14,868 nt of DNA from JBPEXY01 sp052031065 (lineage in GTDB: Bacteria; Pseudomonadota; Gammaproteobacteria; Immundisolibacterales; Immundisolibacteraceae): NCBI GenBank assembly GCA_052031065.1, contig JBPEXY010000190.1, positions 1-14,868 of the forward strand, written 5' to 3'. The notes under the pieces were generated by a model, which had not been told where the DNA came from, did not search any database, and saw nothing but the letters and a program-made list of their open reading frames with translations. Made by a program: the position numbers and the translations under genes. Positions 1-7,515 of this stretch are shown here, one piece after another (the first letter of the stretch is position 1; the number at the start of each line of letters is the position of its first letter).

Positions 1-495
1 CTTCGGGATGAGCCAGGCCTGATAGTAATGGCCGATCGCCAATGGGTGTTCCCACTCGGCGATGTGGACCAGGGGCTCGACTGGGATCTGGCGCCCCATC
101 TGAGTGGCGCGCTGGGCAACGTCTTTACCCATCTGGCAGCGGGAGCCACCCTGCGCACGGGTCGAAACCTTGAGATGGACTTTGGGCCGCCAACCATTCG
201 CCCGAGCAAGCCGGGGTCAAATTTTTTCAGTCGCCAGAATGGCCAATGGGGCTGGTATCTGTTTGCGGGTGTCGAAGCACGGGCGGTCGGGCGCAATATC
301 TTTCTTGACGGTAACACCTTCAAGAGTAGCCACAAGGTCGATCGTGAGACCTGGGTGGTGGATGGTCAGGTCGGTGCCGTATTGATGGTGTCACGATTGC
401 GTATTGCGTTTACCAATGTGTTTCGCAGCAAGGAGTTTGTGGGCCAGCAGACACCATCGGAATTTGGCGCGATTTCCATAACCCTCGATTATTAG
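1..495 (+). CDS. LpxR-family (DUF2219) outer-membrane lipid A deacylase-like protein, 3' part
   Basis: The frame is open from base 1, so the gene starts outside the window; the ATG at 28 is internal. About 164 C-terminal residues are visible. The visible part carries the conserved C-terminal signature of the LpxR/DUF2219 family: a DFGPPxIRPSxPGS stretch, then GWYLFAGVEARAV, then NIFLDGNTFKSSHKVD, ending in beta-strand-like segments with a terminal aromatic residue (LDY), as expected for an outer-membrane barrel. Characterised LpxR removes the 3'-acyloxyacyl chain of lipid A at the outer membrane. The catalytic residues of that enzyme lie in the N-terminal half, which is not visible, so activity cannot be judged. 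It converges with the hydrolase on the other strand, with 30 bp between the stops and no clear terminator. Confidence 0.85.
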   Translation, partial: LRDEPGLIVMADRQWVFPLGDVDQGLDWDLAPHLSGALGNVFTHLAAGATLRTGRNLEMDFGPPTIRPSKPGSNFFSRQNGQWGWYLFAGVEARAVGRNIFLDGNTFKSSHKVDRETWVVDGQVGAVLMVSRLRIAFTNVFRSKEFVGQQTPSEFGAISITLDY

Positions 496-525
496 TTGAT
501 CGGCATTAGTTACTCAGATGGATGA

Positions 526-1425
526 TCAGCGCCAGTGGTGTAGCAGTGAGCGTAGGGTCGAGACCAGTGCCAGTGGCTGGTCAATCAGCAGGTGGTGGTG
601 GGCGTCGGGGATCTCGATCATCGGTACCTCCTGCGGTAATGTGGCGCGCAGGTAGTCGCGTACCTGGTCGGAGACAACGATGCTGTGTTCAGCGTAGAGA
701 TAGGCCAGATCGCAACCGATGTTCTGCAGCTCGGCATGTTGATCATGCAGGGTCATGTTAAGAAACAGTTTATCGTCAAATTTCCAGCTCCAGCCGCCTT
801 CCATTTCGGCAATCGAGTGGCGCACCACGTGTTCCAGCAGGCGTGGCTGCTCGCATGGCTGTGGAGGTAACAGAAAAAACCGTGCCGCGGCGGTTTCATA
901 ATCCTCGCAGATGGTCTTTGGTCGGTAGGGTGCCTTCGAGGGGTCAAACGGGGGTTCAACATCGGGAGGGAATATTGCGCTGTCGACCATCACTACCGCC
1001 CGCAACCGCTCGCCAACAGTGGCGGCAAGGGTCAACGCGACCGCGCCACCAAGGCTATGGCCGACCACTACGGTACGGTTATCAAGCCCAAGCTGGTCAA
1101 CGATTGCCACCACGTCATTAGCGAAGACGGCGCTGGAGTATTGCTGTCGATATTCGCTGTTGCCCATGCCGCTGAGGTGGGGGGCGACAACAAAATGGTG
1201 CTGAGCGAAAAAAGGGGCGATGAAATCCCACCAGTTGGCGTGGGCCGCAGCGCCATGGACCAGGATCAGCGCCGGGTTGGCTGGGTCGCCCCAGTGCTGG
1301 TACTCGACACGGGCGTCGTCTACGATCAGTTCGCCAATGGCGGGTTTCTGATCAAGTGCCTGTTGCCACCAGGCCGGACGCTCAGTATCGCTGCCTGGAG
1401 CGCCGGTTGCACCTTGCTGGTTCAT
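526..1425 (-). CDS. alpha/beta hydrolase
   Basis: A 299-residue alpha/beta-hydrolase-fold protein. Visible landmarks are the oxyanion HG motif (LVHGAAAHANWWD), a downstream APHLSGMGNS loop, the nucleophile elbow GHSLGG with Ser124, and a C-terminal PDAHHHLLIDQP stretch supplying the catalytic histidine (probably His277). The ATG at 1425 is preferred over an upstream in-frame start at 1464 because a strong GAGGAG ribosome site lies 8 bases before it. No signal peptide is seen, so it is probably cytoplasmic. The substrate cannot be deduced; the sequence resembles general esterase, lipase or C-C hydrolase relatives. It is divergent from cimA and is likely a single-gene unit. Confidence 0.85.
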   Translation of the reverse strand: MNQQGATGAPGSDTERPAWWQQALDQKPAIGELIVDDARVEYQHWGDPANPALILVHGAAAHANWWDFIAPFFAQHHFVVAPHLSGMGNSEYRQQYSSAVFANDVVAIVDQLGLDNRTVVVGHSLGGAVALTLAATVGERLRAVVMVDSAIFPPDVEPPFDPSKAPYRPKTICEDYETAAARFFLLPPQPCEQPRLLEHVVRHSIAEMEGGWSWKFDDKLFLNMTLHDQHAELQNIGCDLAYLYAEHSIVVSDQVRDYLRATLPQEVPMIEIPDAHHHLLIDQPLALVSTLRSLLHHWR

Positions 1426-1433
1426 TATGGTTT

Positions 1434-1439
1434 CTCCTC
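1434..1439 (-). promoter_or_regulatory. Shine-Dalgarno site that sets the hydrolase start
   Basis: The minus strand reads GAGGAG followed by 8 bases and then ATG at 1425. This favours the internal methionine over the start 13 codons upstream. Confidence 0.6.
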
Positions 1440-1591
1440 TTTTCTGGCTGTGCAGTATCGCCACTTGATTGTTTGATCTAGTTATTCAGCGTGACTCGTT
1501 TGCGCAGCACGCTACGGTTGCCGGCGTTTGCCGCCGATAAAGATTAGAATAAGCGTTTGAACCTACATTTTATCCTTACTACCGACGACTC

Positions 1592-3181
1592 ATGAGCGAC
1601 AATCGCGTCTATCTATACGACTCTACCCTGCGCGATGGGCAGCAGACCCAGGGAGTCGATTTCACCAGTGGCGACAAGATCGCTATATCGTGCCAGCTCG
1701 ACCTGCTTGGGGTCGACTATGTTGAGGGTGGTTGGCCCGGTGCCAATCCAGCCGATGACCAGTTTTTCGGCCAACTACCGGATCTGCAAACTGCCCGTTT
1801 TGCCGCGTTTGGCATGACTCGTCGTCCCGGTCGGTCGGCTGAAGAGGATGCCGGGCTGGCGGCGCTGTTAGCCTGTGATACGCCGGTGATCTGCCTGGTT
1901 GGCAAAAGCTGGGATTTTCACGTTCGTGTTGCACTGCGCACCACAGAGCAGGAAAACCTGGCGATGATTGGTGACAGTATCCGTTACTGTGTCGATCAGG
2001 GCCGCGAGGCTGTCTATGACGCGGAACATTTTTTTGATGGCTATAAAGCCAATCCGGAATTTGCTCTCAGTTGTCTGCATACAGCTCTGGATGCCGGAGC
2101 GCGCTGGGCAGTATTGTGCGATACCAACGGCGGAACACTGCCCGATGAAGTGGCCGCTATTAGCGCTGAGGTTTGTGAAAAACTGCCGGGTTCCCGGCTC
2201 GGTATCCACTGCCATAACGATACCGGCAATGCGGTGGCTAATTCCCTCGCGGCGGTCAATGCCGGGGTGCGTCAGGTTCAGGGAACACTGAACGGCCTGG
2301 GGGAACGTTGCGGTAATGCCAATCTGGTGACGCTGTTGCCGCTGCTGATGCTGAGGCTCGGATTTGAAACCGGGGTCGACGAAGCCGGACTGAAAAATCT
2401 GGTTTCCACCTCCCATCTGGTGGACGAGCGGCTCAACCGTAATTCCGACCGCCATGCCCCCTTTGTTGGTGCCAATGCTTTTGCGCACAAAGGCGGACTG
2501 CATGTCTCTGCAGTGCAGAAGGACCCACGTAGTTACGAACATATCGACCCGGAATTGGTCGGCAACCGACGCAAGATACTGGTCTCTGACCAGGCTGGAA
2601 GGGCCAATGTTCTGGTGCGGCTGGCGGAACTGGGTATAGAGGTAGAAGCGTCTGATCGTCGGGTCGATGAGCTGGTTGCGCAGATCAAGCAGCGGGAACA
2701 TCTGGGATTTGCCTACGATGGGGCTTCCGCCAGTTTTGAGATGTTGGCGCGGCGTGCGCTGGGGCAGTGGCAGGATCATTTCACCCTGCAGAGTTTTCGC
2801 GTCACCGATGAGCGGCGGACCAGTGCCGACGGCACCGTGGAAAACCTTTCTGAAGCAACCATGAAGGTTCAGGTTGACGGTGTGTTACACATGACTGTTG
2901 CCGAGGGTAACGGGCCGGTCAATGCTCTCGACAACGCTTTGCGTAAAGCGCTGCTGCCGGCCTATCCGCAGTTGCTGGATATGCAGCTGGTTGATTACAA
3001 GGTGCGCATTCTTGAATCGAGTTCCGGTACTGCGGCGGTGACCCGGGTGATGGTGGAAAGTGCGGATGCCGCAGGCCGTCGCTGGAGTACGGTTGGTGCC
3101 TCCGGTAATGTGATCGAAGCTTCCTATCAGGCGCTGTTTGACGCGGTTAACTACAAACTTTTTATAGCGCTGAGGGAGTAG
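1592..3181 (+). CDS. cimA: (R)-citramalate synthase
   Basis: A 529-residue member of the LeuA/HMGL-like acyltransferase family, of the long citramalate synthase type. It condenses pyruvate with acetyl-CoA to (R)-citramalate, the first step of the threonine-independent route to 2-oxobutanoate and isoleucine. Visible are the N-terminal DSTLRDGQQTQGVDF signature (residues about 10-24), the VEGGWPGANP segment, the metal-binding LGIHCHNDTGNAVAN motif (HxH), the QGTLNGLGERCGNANL motif, and a C-terminal LeuA-type regulatory domain from about residue 400 (VTDERRTS through VEGNGPVNALD-like segments). Full length is consistent with the family. The start is the ATG at 1592; no strong Shine-Dalgarno is visible. 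The gene after it starts 14 bases past its stop, suggesting one transcript. ilvD, which acts later in the same pathway, is at the far right on the other strand. Confidence 0.95.
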   Translation: MSDNRVYLYDSTLRDGQQTQGVDFTSGDKIAISCQLDLLGVDYVEGGWPGANPADDQFFGQLPDLQTARFAAFGMTRRPGRSAEEDAGLAALLACDTPVICLVGKSWDFHVRVALRTTEQENLAMIGDSIRYCVDQGREAVYDAEHFFDGYKANPEFALSCLHTALDAGARWAVLCDTNGGTLPDEVAAISAEVCEKLPGSRLGIHCHNDTGNAVANSLAAVNAGVRQVQGTLNGLGERCGNANLVTLLPLLMLRLGFETGVDEAGLKNLVSTSHLVDERLNRNSDRHAPFVGANAFAHKGGLHVSAVQKDPRSYEHIDPELVGNRRKILVSDQAGRANVLVRLAELGIEVEASDRRVDELVAQIKQREHLGFAYDGASASFEMLARRALGQWQDHFTLQSFRVTDERRTSADGTVENLSEATMKVQVDGVLHMTVAEGNGPVNALDNALRKALLPAYPQLLDMQLVDYKVRILESSSGTAAVTRVMVESADAAGRRWSTVGASGNVIEASYQALFDAVNYKLFIALRE

Positions 3182-3195
3182 CCCGTCGCCGACCG

Positions 3196-3957
3196 ATGCG
3201 CCTGCTGACCTATAACATCCATAAAGGGTTCAGTATCGGTAATCGACGCTTTACCCTGGAGACTATTCGCCACGCGCTGCAGCGGGTTGATGCCGATGTC
3301 GTCTTTCTACAGGAGGTGCGCGGCCATTCGGATCGCCACCCGTTACCCGTGGGGCCACTCAATACCCTCTCGGGTGAGGCGGCGCAGTTTGAGTACCTGG
3401 CCGACCAGCTCTGGCCCCACTATGCCTACGGTAAAAACGCCATTTACCGTGGTGGCCATCACGGCAATGTGATTCTCAGTCGCTACCCGTTTGTTGAGTG
3501 GGAAAACATCAACGTTTCACCCCATCCGCGCGCCAGTCGCAGCCTGCTCCATGGTGTGATCTCTCCGCCGGTTTTTGCCCACCGCCAGCTGAAGCTGCAT
3601 CTGATCTGTGTCCATCTGGGTCTGTTTGAGGCGGAGCGCCGCTCGCAGTTGCAGCGGCTGGTAGAGCGCATTCGTAGTCACGTTCCTGATGATGAGCCAC
3701 TGGTCATCGCCGGTGATTTCAACGACTGGCGCAAGCAGGCGGATCAATACCTGATCGGCGAGTTAAAGCTACAAGACTGCTACCAGGCGTTACATGGCAA
3801 ACCGGCAGCGACCTTTCCGGTCTGGCGGCCGCTGTTGGCGGTGGACCGTATTTATACGCGCGGGGTGACGGTGCACGACTGCAAGCGCCTCGGTGGCCGA
3901 CCCTGGACGGGGCTGTCTGACCACCTGCCATTGACCGCGCATCTCGGGTTTGAGTGA
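3196..3957 (+). CDS. endonuclease/exonuclease/phosphatase (EEP) family protein, YbhP-like
   Basis: A 253-residue single-domain EEP-superfamily protein, related to metal-dependent phosphodiesterases such as exonuclease III, DNase I and sphingomyelinase. All the usual motifs are present: YNIHKG at the N terminus (Asn7), LQEV (Glu40), a VHLGLFEAERR segment, AGDFNDW (Asp174, Asn176), a VDRIYTRG segment, and LSDHLPL (Asp242, His243). No signal peptide or membrane segment is seen. It starts 14 bases after cimA, and its stop overlaps the cardiolipin synthase start (TGATG), which implies translational coupling. E. coli has the same type of pair (ybhP beside clsB), so a phospholipid-related substrate is a reasonable inference, but none is shown by the sequence. 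Confidence 0.85.
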   Translation: MRLLTYNIHKGFSIGNRRFTLETIRHALQRVDADVVFLQEVRGHSDRHPLPVGPLNTLSGEAAQFEYLADQLWPHYAYGKNAIYRGGHHGNVILSRYPFVEWENINVSPHPRASRSLLHGVISPPVFAHRQLKLHLICVHLGLFEAERRSQLQRLVERIRSHVPDDEPLVIAGDFNDWRKQADQYLIGELKLQDCYQALHGKPAATFPVWRPLLAVDRIYTRGVTVHDCKRLGGRPWTGLSDHLPLTAHLGFE

Positions 3958-5420
3958 TGAATCTGGCCGCGATTGAACTGATACTGGTTGGTATTACGGC
4001 GCTGTTGGCGCTCTGGACCATGGGGCACGCCATGCTGCATAAGCCGGAACCACGGGCAGCGGCGATCTGGATTCTGATCTGCCTGGCGGTGCCGCTACTC
4101 GGAGCGGTGCTTTATCTGCTGTTTGGCATCAACCGGCGTACCAGCCGGGCACGGCGCCGAGCGGCAACCCGGTTGCCAGATGAACAGATGACCAGCCCGC
4201 TCGGTGGCGCGACCCAAACAGCGGAGAAGGTGACAGTTCCCGCTGAGCTGGAACATTATCGGGCTCTGGTGCTGACCACAGGTCAGGTGACCGGTCTGCC
4301 GCTACTTGCGGGTAACCGGCTAGAACCGCTGTTCAATGGTGATGCTGCTTACCCCAGGATGCTGCAGGCAATTGCCAGTGCGCGGCGGTGGATCTATCTC
4401 AGCAGCTATATTTTCGATGGTCGTGATGCCGGTCAGCAGTTTGTCGACGCGCTGCATCAGGCTCATCTCCGTGGTGTTGAGGTGCGGGTGGTAATCGATG
4501 GCATCGGCGAATGGTACGACGGCGGCAGGACGCGCCGTCAGCTGCGCCGTGCCGGTATCGGTGCGGTAGTTTTTCTGCCACCGCAACTGCTGCCGCCGCA
4601 ACTGGCAGTCAACCTGCGTAACCACCGAAAGTTGTTACTGATTGATGGTCGCCTGGGTTTCGTGGGTGGAATGAACATTCGCACCCAGAATCAGAACTGG
4701 CGCGGACAGCCGCGCAGTATTGCTGATCTGGCTGTACAGATCACCGGTCCGGTGCTGGAGCAGATGATCGAGGTGGCTGTTTCTGACTGGCGTTACGTCA
4801 CGGGGGATCAGTGGCAGCCGCCATCGTTACCTGTCGAGACCTCTGCAGAACCGCCTGCGCCCTTTGTATCCACTGCGTTGTGCCGGGTTATCCCCGATGG
4901 TCCAGCGCAGCAGGAGGATAAACTGCTGGCAGTACTCCTTGGCGCTGTCGCGACCGCGCGGGAGGCGGTCTGGCTCATGACGCCCTATTTTCTGCCGCCG
5001 CGGGAACTGGCGGCGCTGCTGCTGGCCGCTGTGCGTCGCGGCGTTGCGGTGACTATAGTTTTGCCGCAAAAAAGTGACCACCCGATTGTGCAGTGGGCAA
5101 GTTTGCATGCCTTGCCGGAACTGCTCGTGGGGGGGGTGCGCGTCTATCGACAGCCGCCGCCATTTGCCCATACTAAACTGGTGGTGGTTGACGAGCACTA
5201 CTCACAGTTTGGTTCTGCCAATATTGATGCGCGTAGCCTGCACCTCAATTTTGAACTGATGGTAGAAAGTTACGATCAGCACTTTTGTGAGCAGATGGTG
5301 CGGCACTGTCAAACAGTGATCGAACAGAGTGAGCCCCTGAACGCGCAGATGCTGTTGTCACGGCCACTCTGGGTGCGGCTCAGAAACGCCTTTTTCTGGC
5401 TCTTTTCGCCGAATCTTTGA
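3957..5420 (+). CDS. cls: cardiolipin synthase (phospholipase D family)
   Basis: A 487-residue membrane-bound phospholipase-D-superfamily enzyme expected to make cardiolipin by transferring a phosphatidyl group. The N terminus has two hydrophobic helices (about residues 3-21 and 32-55), the PLDc_N anchor seen in ClsA-type enzymes, followed by a basic stretch (NRRTSRARRRA). Two complete HxKxxxxD catalytic motifs are present: His223/Lys225/Asp230 (NHRKLLLIDG) and His405/Lys407/Asp412 (HTKLVVVDE), each followed by the usual GG(M)N or GSANID segment. The ATG at 3957 shares its A with the stop of the preceding EEP gene; a GTG at 3954 is an alternative start. A run of eight G at 5129-5136 lies within the frame, which is intact here. 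The ClsA and ClsB types are not cleanly separated by this evidence. Confidence 0.92.
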   Translation: MNLAAIELILVGITALLALWTMGHAMLHKPEPRAAAIWILICLAVPLLGAVLYLLFGINRRTSRARRRAATRLPDEQMTSPLGGATQTAEKVTVPAELEHYRALVLTTGQVTGLPLLAGNRLEPLFNGDAAYPRMLQAIASARRWIYLSSYIFDGRDAGQQFVDALHQAHLRGVEVRVVIDGIGEWYDGGRTRRQLRRAGIGAVVFLPPQLLPPQLAVNLRNHRKLLLIDGRLGFVGGMNIRTQNQNWRGQPRSIADLAVQITGPVLEQMIEVAVSDWRYVTGDQWQPPSLPVETSAEPPAPFVSTALCRVIPDGPAQQEDKLLAVLLGAVATAREAVWLMTPYFLPPRELAALLLAAVRRGVAVTIVLPQKSDHPIVQWASLHALPELLVGGVRVYRQPPPFAHTKLVVVDEHYSQFGSANIDARSLHLNFELMVESYDQHFCEQMVRHCQTVIEQSEPLNAQMLLSRPLWVRLRNAFFWLFSPNL

Positions 5421-5505
5421 CCTGTCGACAGTTAGGTCGGCGGAATCAGTTTTGCATTGGAAATTTAATCAGGTCCGCTGTTGGAGCTCTGGTGCCAGTA
5501 ACTGC

Positions 5506-5511
5506 AGGGAG
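5506..5511 (+). promoter_or_regulatory. Shine-Dalgarno site for the thiolase
   Basis: AGGGAG lies 7 bases before TTG 5519 and 4 bases before GTG 5516. No in-frame ATG is available before the conserved DDVYIVGVG start of the protein, so the gene must use one of these two non-ATG codons. Confidence 0.5.
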
Positions 5512-5518
5512 AGTAGTG

Positions 5519-6757
5519 TTGGATGATGTCTATATAGTCGGTGTTGGCATGACCCCATTCGGCAAGCTGTTTCACCACTCGGTAAAAAGCCTTACCGAGG
5601 CGGCGGTGACGGCAGCGCTCAAAGATGGTCAGGTGGTGTTAGAGGCTTTGCAGGCGATCTATTTTGCCAATACCGGCCAGGGCGTACTGGAGAATCAGCA
5701 CCTGGTGCGTGGGCAGATAGCGCTGCGTGCCATGGGGGTTGAGCAGACTCCGGTGATTAACGTAGAGAATGCCTGTGCCAGTGCCAGCTCGGCGTTTCAG
5801 AGTGCCTGCCTTGCCGTCGCTTCGGGCCAGGTAGAGACGGCGCTGGCGGTGGGGGTGGAAAAGATGGTCATTGAAGATCGGGCGCGGATGTTTTCGTTGT
5901 TTGATTGCGCCTGGGATGTAACCACGGCCAGCGAAAATATGGCCCGTTTGTCAGCTCTGGTAACTCCGCCGGAGGAGTTGGATGCCTCCGGGGTACGTAG
6001 CCTGTTTATGGATATCTATGCGCTGCTGGCCCGTTTTCACATGCAACATTTTGGGACCACCCAGGAGCAGCTGGCGGTGGTGTCGGCAAAAAACCATAAA
6101 CACTCTGTGCTCAATCCACTTTCCCAGTATCGGGATGCGATCTCCGTCGACCAGGTGTTAGCCGCAAAAATGGTCAGTTGGCCGTTGACACTGCCGATGT
6201 GTTCTCCCGTGAGTGACGGTGCCGCCGCTGCCGTCGTGGTCAGTGGCAGCCTGTTAAGCGAGGATCAACGTCGGCGTGCGGTGCGGGTTCGTGCCTGCGA
6301 AATGGGTATCGGTAGCGACCGTCCGGCCGAAGCGTTTGACCGGCATCTCTGCCGAATCGCTGCGCAACGGGCCTATGAACGGGCCGGGGTGGGACCGGAG
6401 GATATGGACCTGGCTGAGGTCCATGATGCCACTGCCTTTGCAGAGATACAGCAGACTGAAAATCTCGGTTTTTGTGAAATTGGTGACGGCGGGCGACTCG
6501 CTGCAAGTGGCGCGACAGCGCTAGGCGGACGGATTCCAGTTAATCCGTCGGGTGGTTTGCAGTCGAAGGGCCATCCCATCGGTGCAACCGGACTGGCGAT
6601 GATCCATGAACTTGTCGTTCAGCTTCGCGGCGAAGCGGGGGGGCGTCAGGTTGCGGACGCGCGTATGGGAATCGCGGAAAATGGCGGTGGTTTTCACGGC
6701 TATGAGGAGGCGGTGGCGGCGATCACCATTCTTGAACGGGAAGGGAAGAGTTATTGA
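5519..6757 (+). CDS. SCP2-type thiolase family protein (acetyl-CoA acetyltransferase-like)
   Basis: A thiolase-superfamily enzyme of about 412 residues, predicted to form or cleave a carbon-carbon bond next to a CoA thioester. Motifs are the nucleophile Cys86 in VENACASASSAF, His302-Asp303 in AEVHDATAF, and His352 in SKGHPIGATG. The C-terminal CxG motif of classical degradative thiolases is replaced by AENGGGFHG. That replacement, together with the HD motif, is typical of the SCP2/SCP-x thiolase branch found in sterol, aromatic or branched acyl-CoA breakdown. The true substrate is unknown. The open frame extends back to the cardiolipin synthase stop, but the protein resembles the family only from DDVYIVGVG, so the start is TTG 5519 or GTG 5516. 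Many bacterial members pair with a DUF35 protein; none is seen here. Confidence 0.85.
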   Translation: MDDVYIVGVGMTPFGKLFHHSVKSLTEAAVTAALKDGQVVLEALQAIYFANTGQGVLENQHLVRGQIALRAMGVEQTPVINVENACASASSAFQSACLAVASGQVETALAVGVEKMVIEDRARMFSLFDCAWDVTTASENMARLSALVTPPEELDASGVRSLFMDIYALLARFHMQHFGTTQEQLAVVSAKNHKHSVLNPLSQYRDAISVDQVLAAKMVSWPLTLPMCSPVSDGAAAAVVVSGSLLSEDQRRRAVRVRACEMGIGSDRPAEAFDRHLCRIAAQRAYERAGVGPEDMDLAEVHDATAFAEIQQTENLGFCEIGDGGRLAASGATALGGRIPVNPSGGLQSKGHPIGATGLAMIHELVVQLRGEAGGRQVADARMGIAENGGGFHGYEEAVAAITILEREGKSY

Positions 6758-6796
6758 GTCATGAATGAAAGTTAAATAATAAAACTAATAAAGCTA

Positions 6797-7041
6797 TACC
6801 CCAACTGCCGGGTACGGTTCCTCGACCTGGTGATGCCGGGGCGGCGAGGAGTGATTACTGTGGAGCGACTGCGCGCCAGTGGCCCGGAACTGACGATCAC
6901 CATCGTGAGTGGTTTTGATCGCCAGGGGGAGTTGCCGGTACAGCAGCAGACAGGGAGTTGGCGGGTTCTACGGAACCTTTTCTGCTGAAAGAGTTGCTGC
7001 GGATTGCACGCAGTAACTTTCCGGGCGGCGATCTTGATTAG
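6797..7041 (+). pseudogene. remnant of a response-regulator receiver domain, N-terminally deleted and frameshifted
   Basis: No intact gene fits here, but translation of 6797-6955 gives YPNCRVRFLDLVMPGRRG, then VERLRASGPELTITIVSGFD. This matches the middle of a receiver domain: the phospho-acceptor Asp in LDLVMPG (codon 6824-6826), helix 3, and the S/T position in IVSGFD. The frame then shifts in about 6925-6960. In the new frame the sequence continues as STEPFLLKELLRIARSNFPGG to a TAG at 7039-7041, which is the beta5-alpha5 end of a receiver domain with Glu where the conserved Lys of the KPF motif should be. The first strand, the acidic pair and helices 1-2 are missing; upstream lies only AT-rich sequence directly after the thiolase. 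I conclude it is a decayed response regulator. A small real protein cannot be fully excluded. Confidence 0.7.
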
Positions 7042-7081
7042 ATTTTCCCTGTCTGAACGGAGTCAGCCCCGGGAATTTAAT

Positions 7082-7109
7082 TTGTCGGTAAATTTCCAAT
7101 GGGTATTCT
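7082..7109 (+). promoter_or_regulatory. possible sigma-70-like promoter for the membrane protein/kinase genes
   Basis: TTGTCG (7082-7087) and TATTCT (7104-7109) are separated by 16 bases; each matches the -35 or -10 consensus at four of six positions. A TACAAT at 7114-7119 is another possible -10 element without a good -35. The placement upstream of a plausible operon is the main support. Confidence 0.25.
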
Positions 7110-7157
7110 GGGCTACAATCGCTGTTGCTGAAACTTTGCGCCTGCCTAATGGATTAT

Positions 7158-7161
7158 GGAG
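7158..7161 (+). promoter_or_regulatory. Shine-Dalgarno site setting the GTG start of the membrane protein
   Basis: GGAG is followed by 7 bases and then GTG 7169. The frame is open further upstream (to 7004), but that part overlaps the receiver remnant and has no better initiation site. Confidence 0.45.
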
Positions 7162-7168
7162 TATCACG

Positions 7169-7501
7169 GTGCCGGAAACTGAAAGAATCGAAAAAGCTCC
7201 GGTAGCGCCGCTGCGCGCTCTGCTGCTCGCTACGGCGCTGCTGCTGATCGTTTTTCCGTGGATTCCCGGCGCTACTGATTTCAGTGCCAATGAACTTTCC
7301 CTGCGTCTGGTAGCGACCATCAGTGCGCCGATACTGGTGATGCTGTTACTGCTGGATGCGACTATGTTACTGGTCTATCTGGAGGGGAGCGAAAGTGATT
7401 CGCAGAGCCGTAGCTGGCGTTTTTCCATGTGGGCTAATCTGCTTGCATCCCTGTTTCTGGTACTCAGCTGGGTTCCCTTCTTTATCCGCCTGAATAACTG
7501 A
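7169..7501 (+). CDS. small three-helix membrane protein, unrecognised
   Basis: A 110-residue hydrophobic protein I do not recognise. Three membrane segments are apparent at about residues 14-33, 46-71 and 87-107. They are separated by a short polar loop (GATDFSANELS) and a Ser/Asp/Glu-rich loop (EGSESDSQSRS, residues 72-82). The first segment follows a charged N-terminal tail and lacks a typical signal-peptide cleavage site. The GTG start is chosen because of the GGAG site 7 bases before it; the frame also extends upstream, which would add a less hydrophobic leader. The stop lies 14 bases before the ATG of the hybrid kinase. Because that kinase has no membrane segments of its own, this protein could be a membrane partner for it, which is inference from position only. 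Confidence 0.6.
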   Translation: MPETERIEKAPVAPLRALLLATALLLIVFPWIPGATDFSANELSLRLVATISAPILVMLLLLDATMLLVYLEGSESDSQSRSWRFSMWANLLASLFLVLSWVPFFIRLNN

Positions 7502-7515
7502 GTCTGTCTTTGACA

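Larger units (their letters stand above)
6758..7168. other. 411-bp region between thiolase and the small membrane protein
   Basis: The first about 40 bases after the thiolase stop are AT-rich (runs of AATAATAAAACTAATAAAG type) and include a four-codon ATG AAT GAA AGT TAA frame at 6761-6775 that may be the stranded start of the lost response regulator. The receiver remnant occupies 6797-7041. The remaining 7042-7168 holds a possible promoter and the leader of the membrane protein. No RNA gene or strong terminator is seen. Confidence 0.5.

Noticed and set aside
1057..1476. Plus-strand open frame opposite the hydrolase
   Set aside because: It mirrors the conserved hydrolase including its GHSLGG region; no family signature and no ribosome site.
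1465..1591. Divergent promoters between the hydrolase and cimA
   Set aside because: TTGCCG (1518-1523) and TAGAAT (1545-1550) are present but 21 bases apart; no properly spaced pair was found on either strand, although promoters must lie near here.
1868..2779. Long open frame (303 codons) on the minus strand inside cimA
   Set aside because: It is fully antisense to a well-conserved cimA, has no recognisable motif and reads as the complement of cimA codons.
4571..4607. Short duplicated CCGCAACTG segments in cls as a repeat element
   Set aside because: They encode a PPQLLPPQL stretch within the protein and are too short and local to be a mobile or regulatory repeat.
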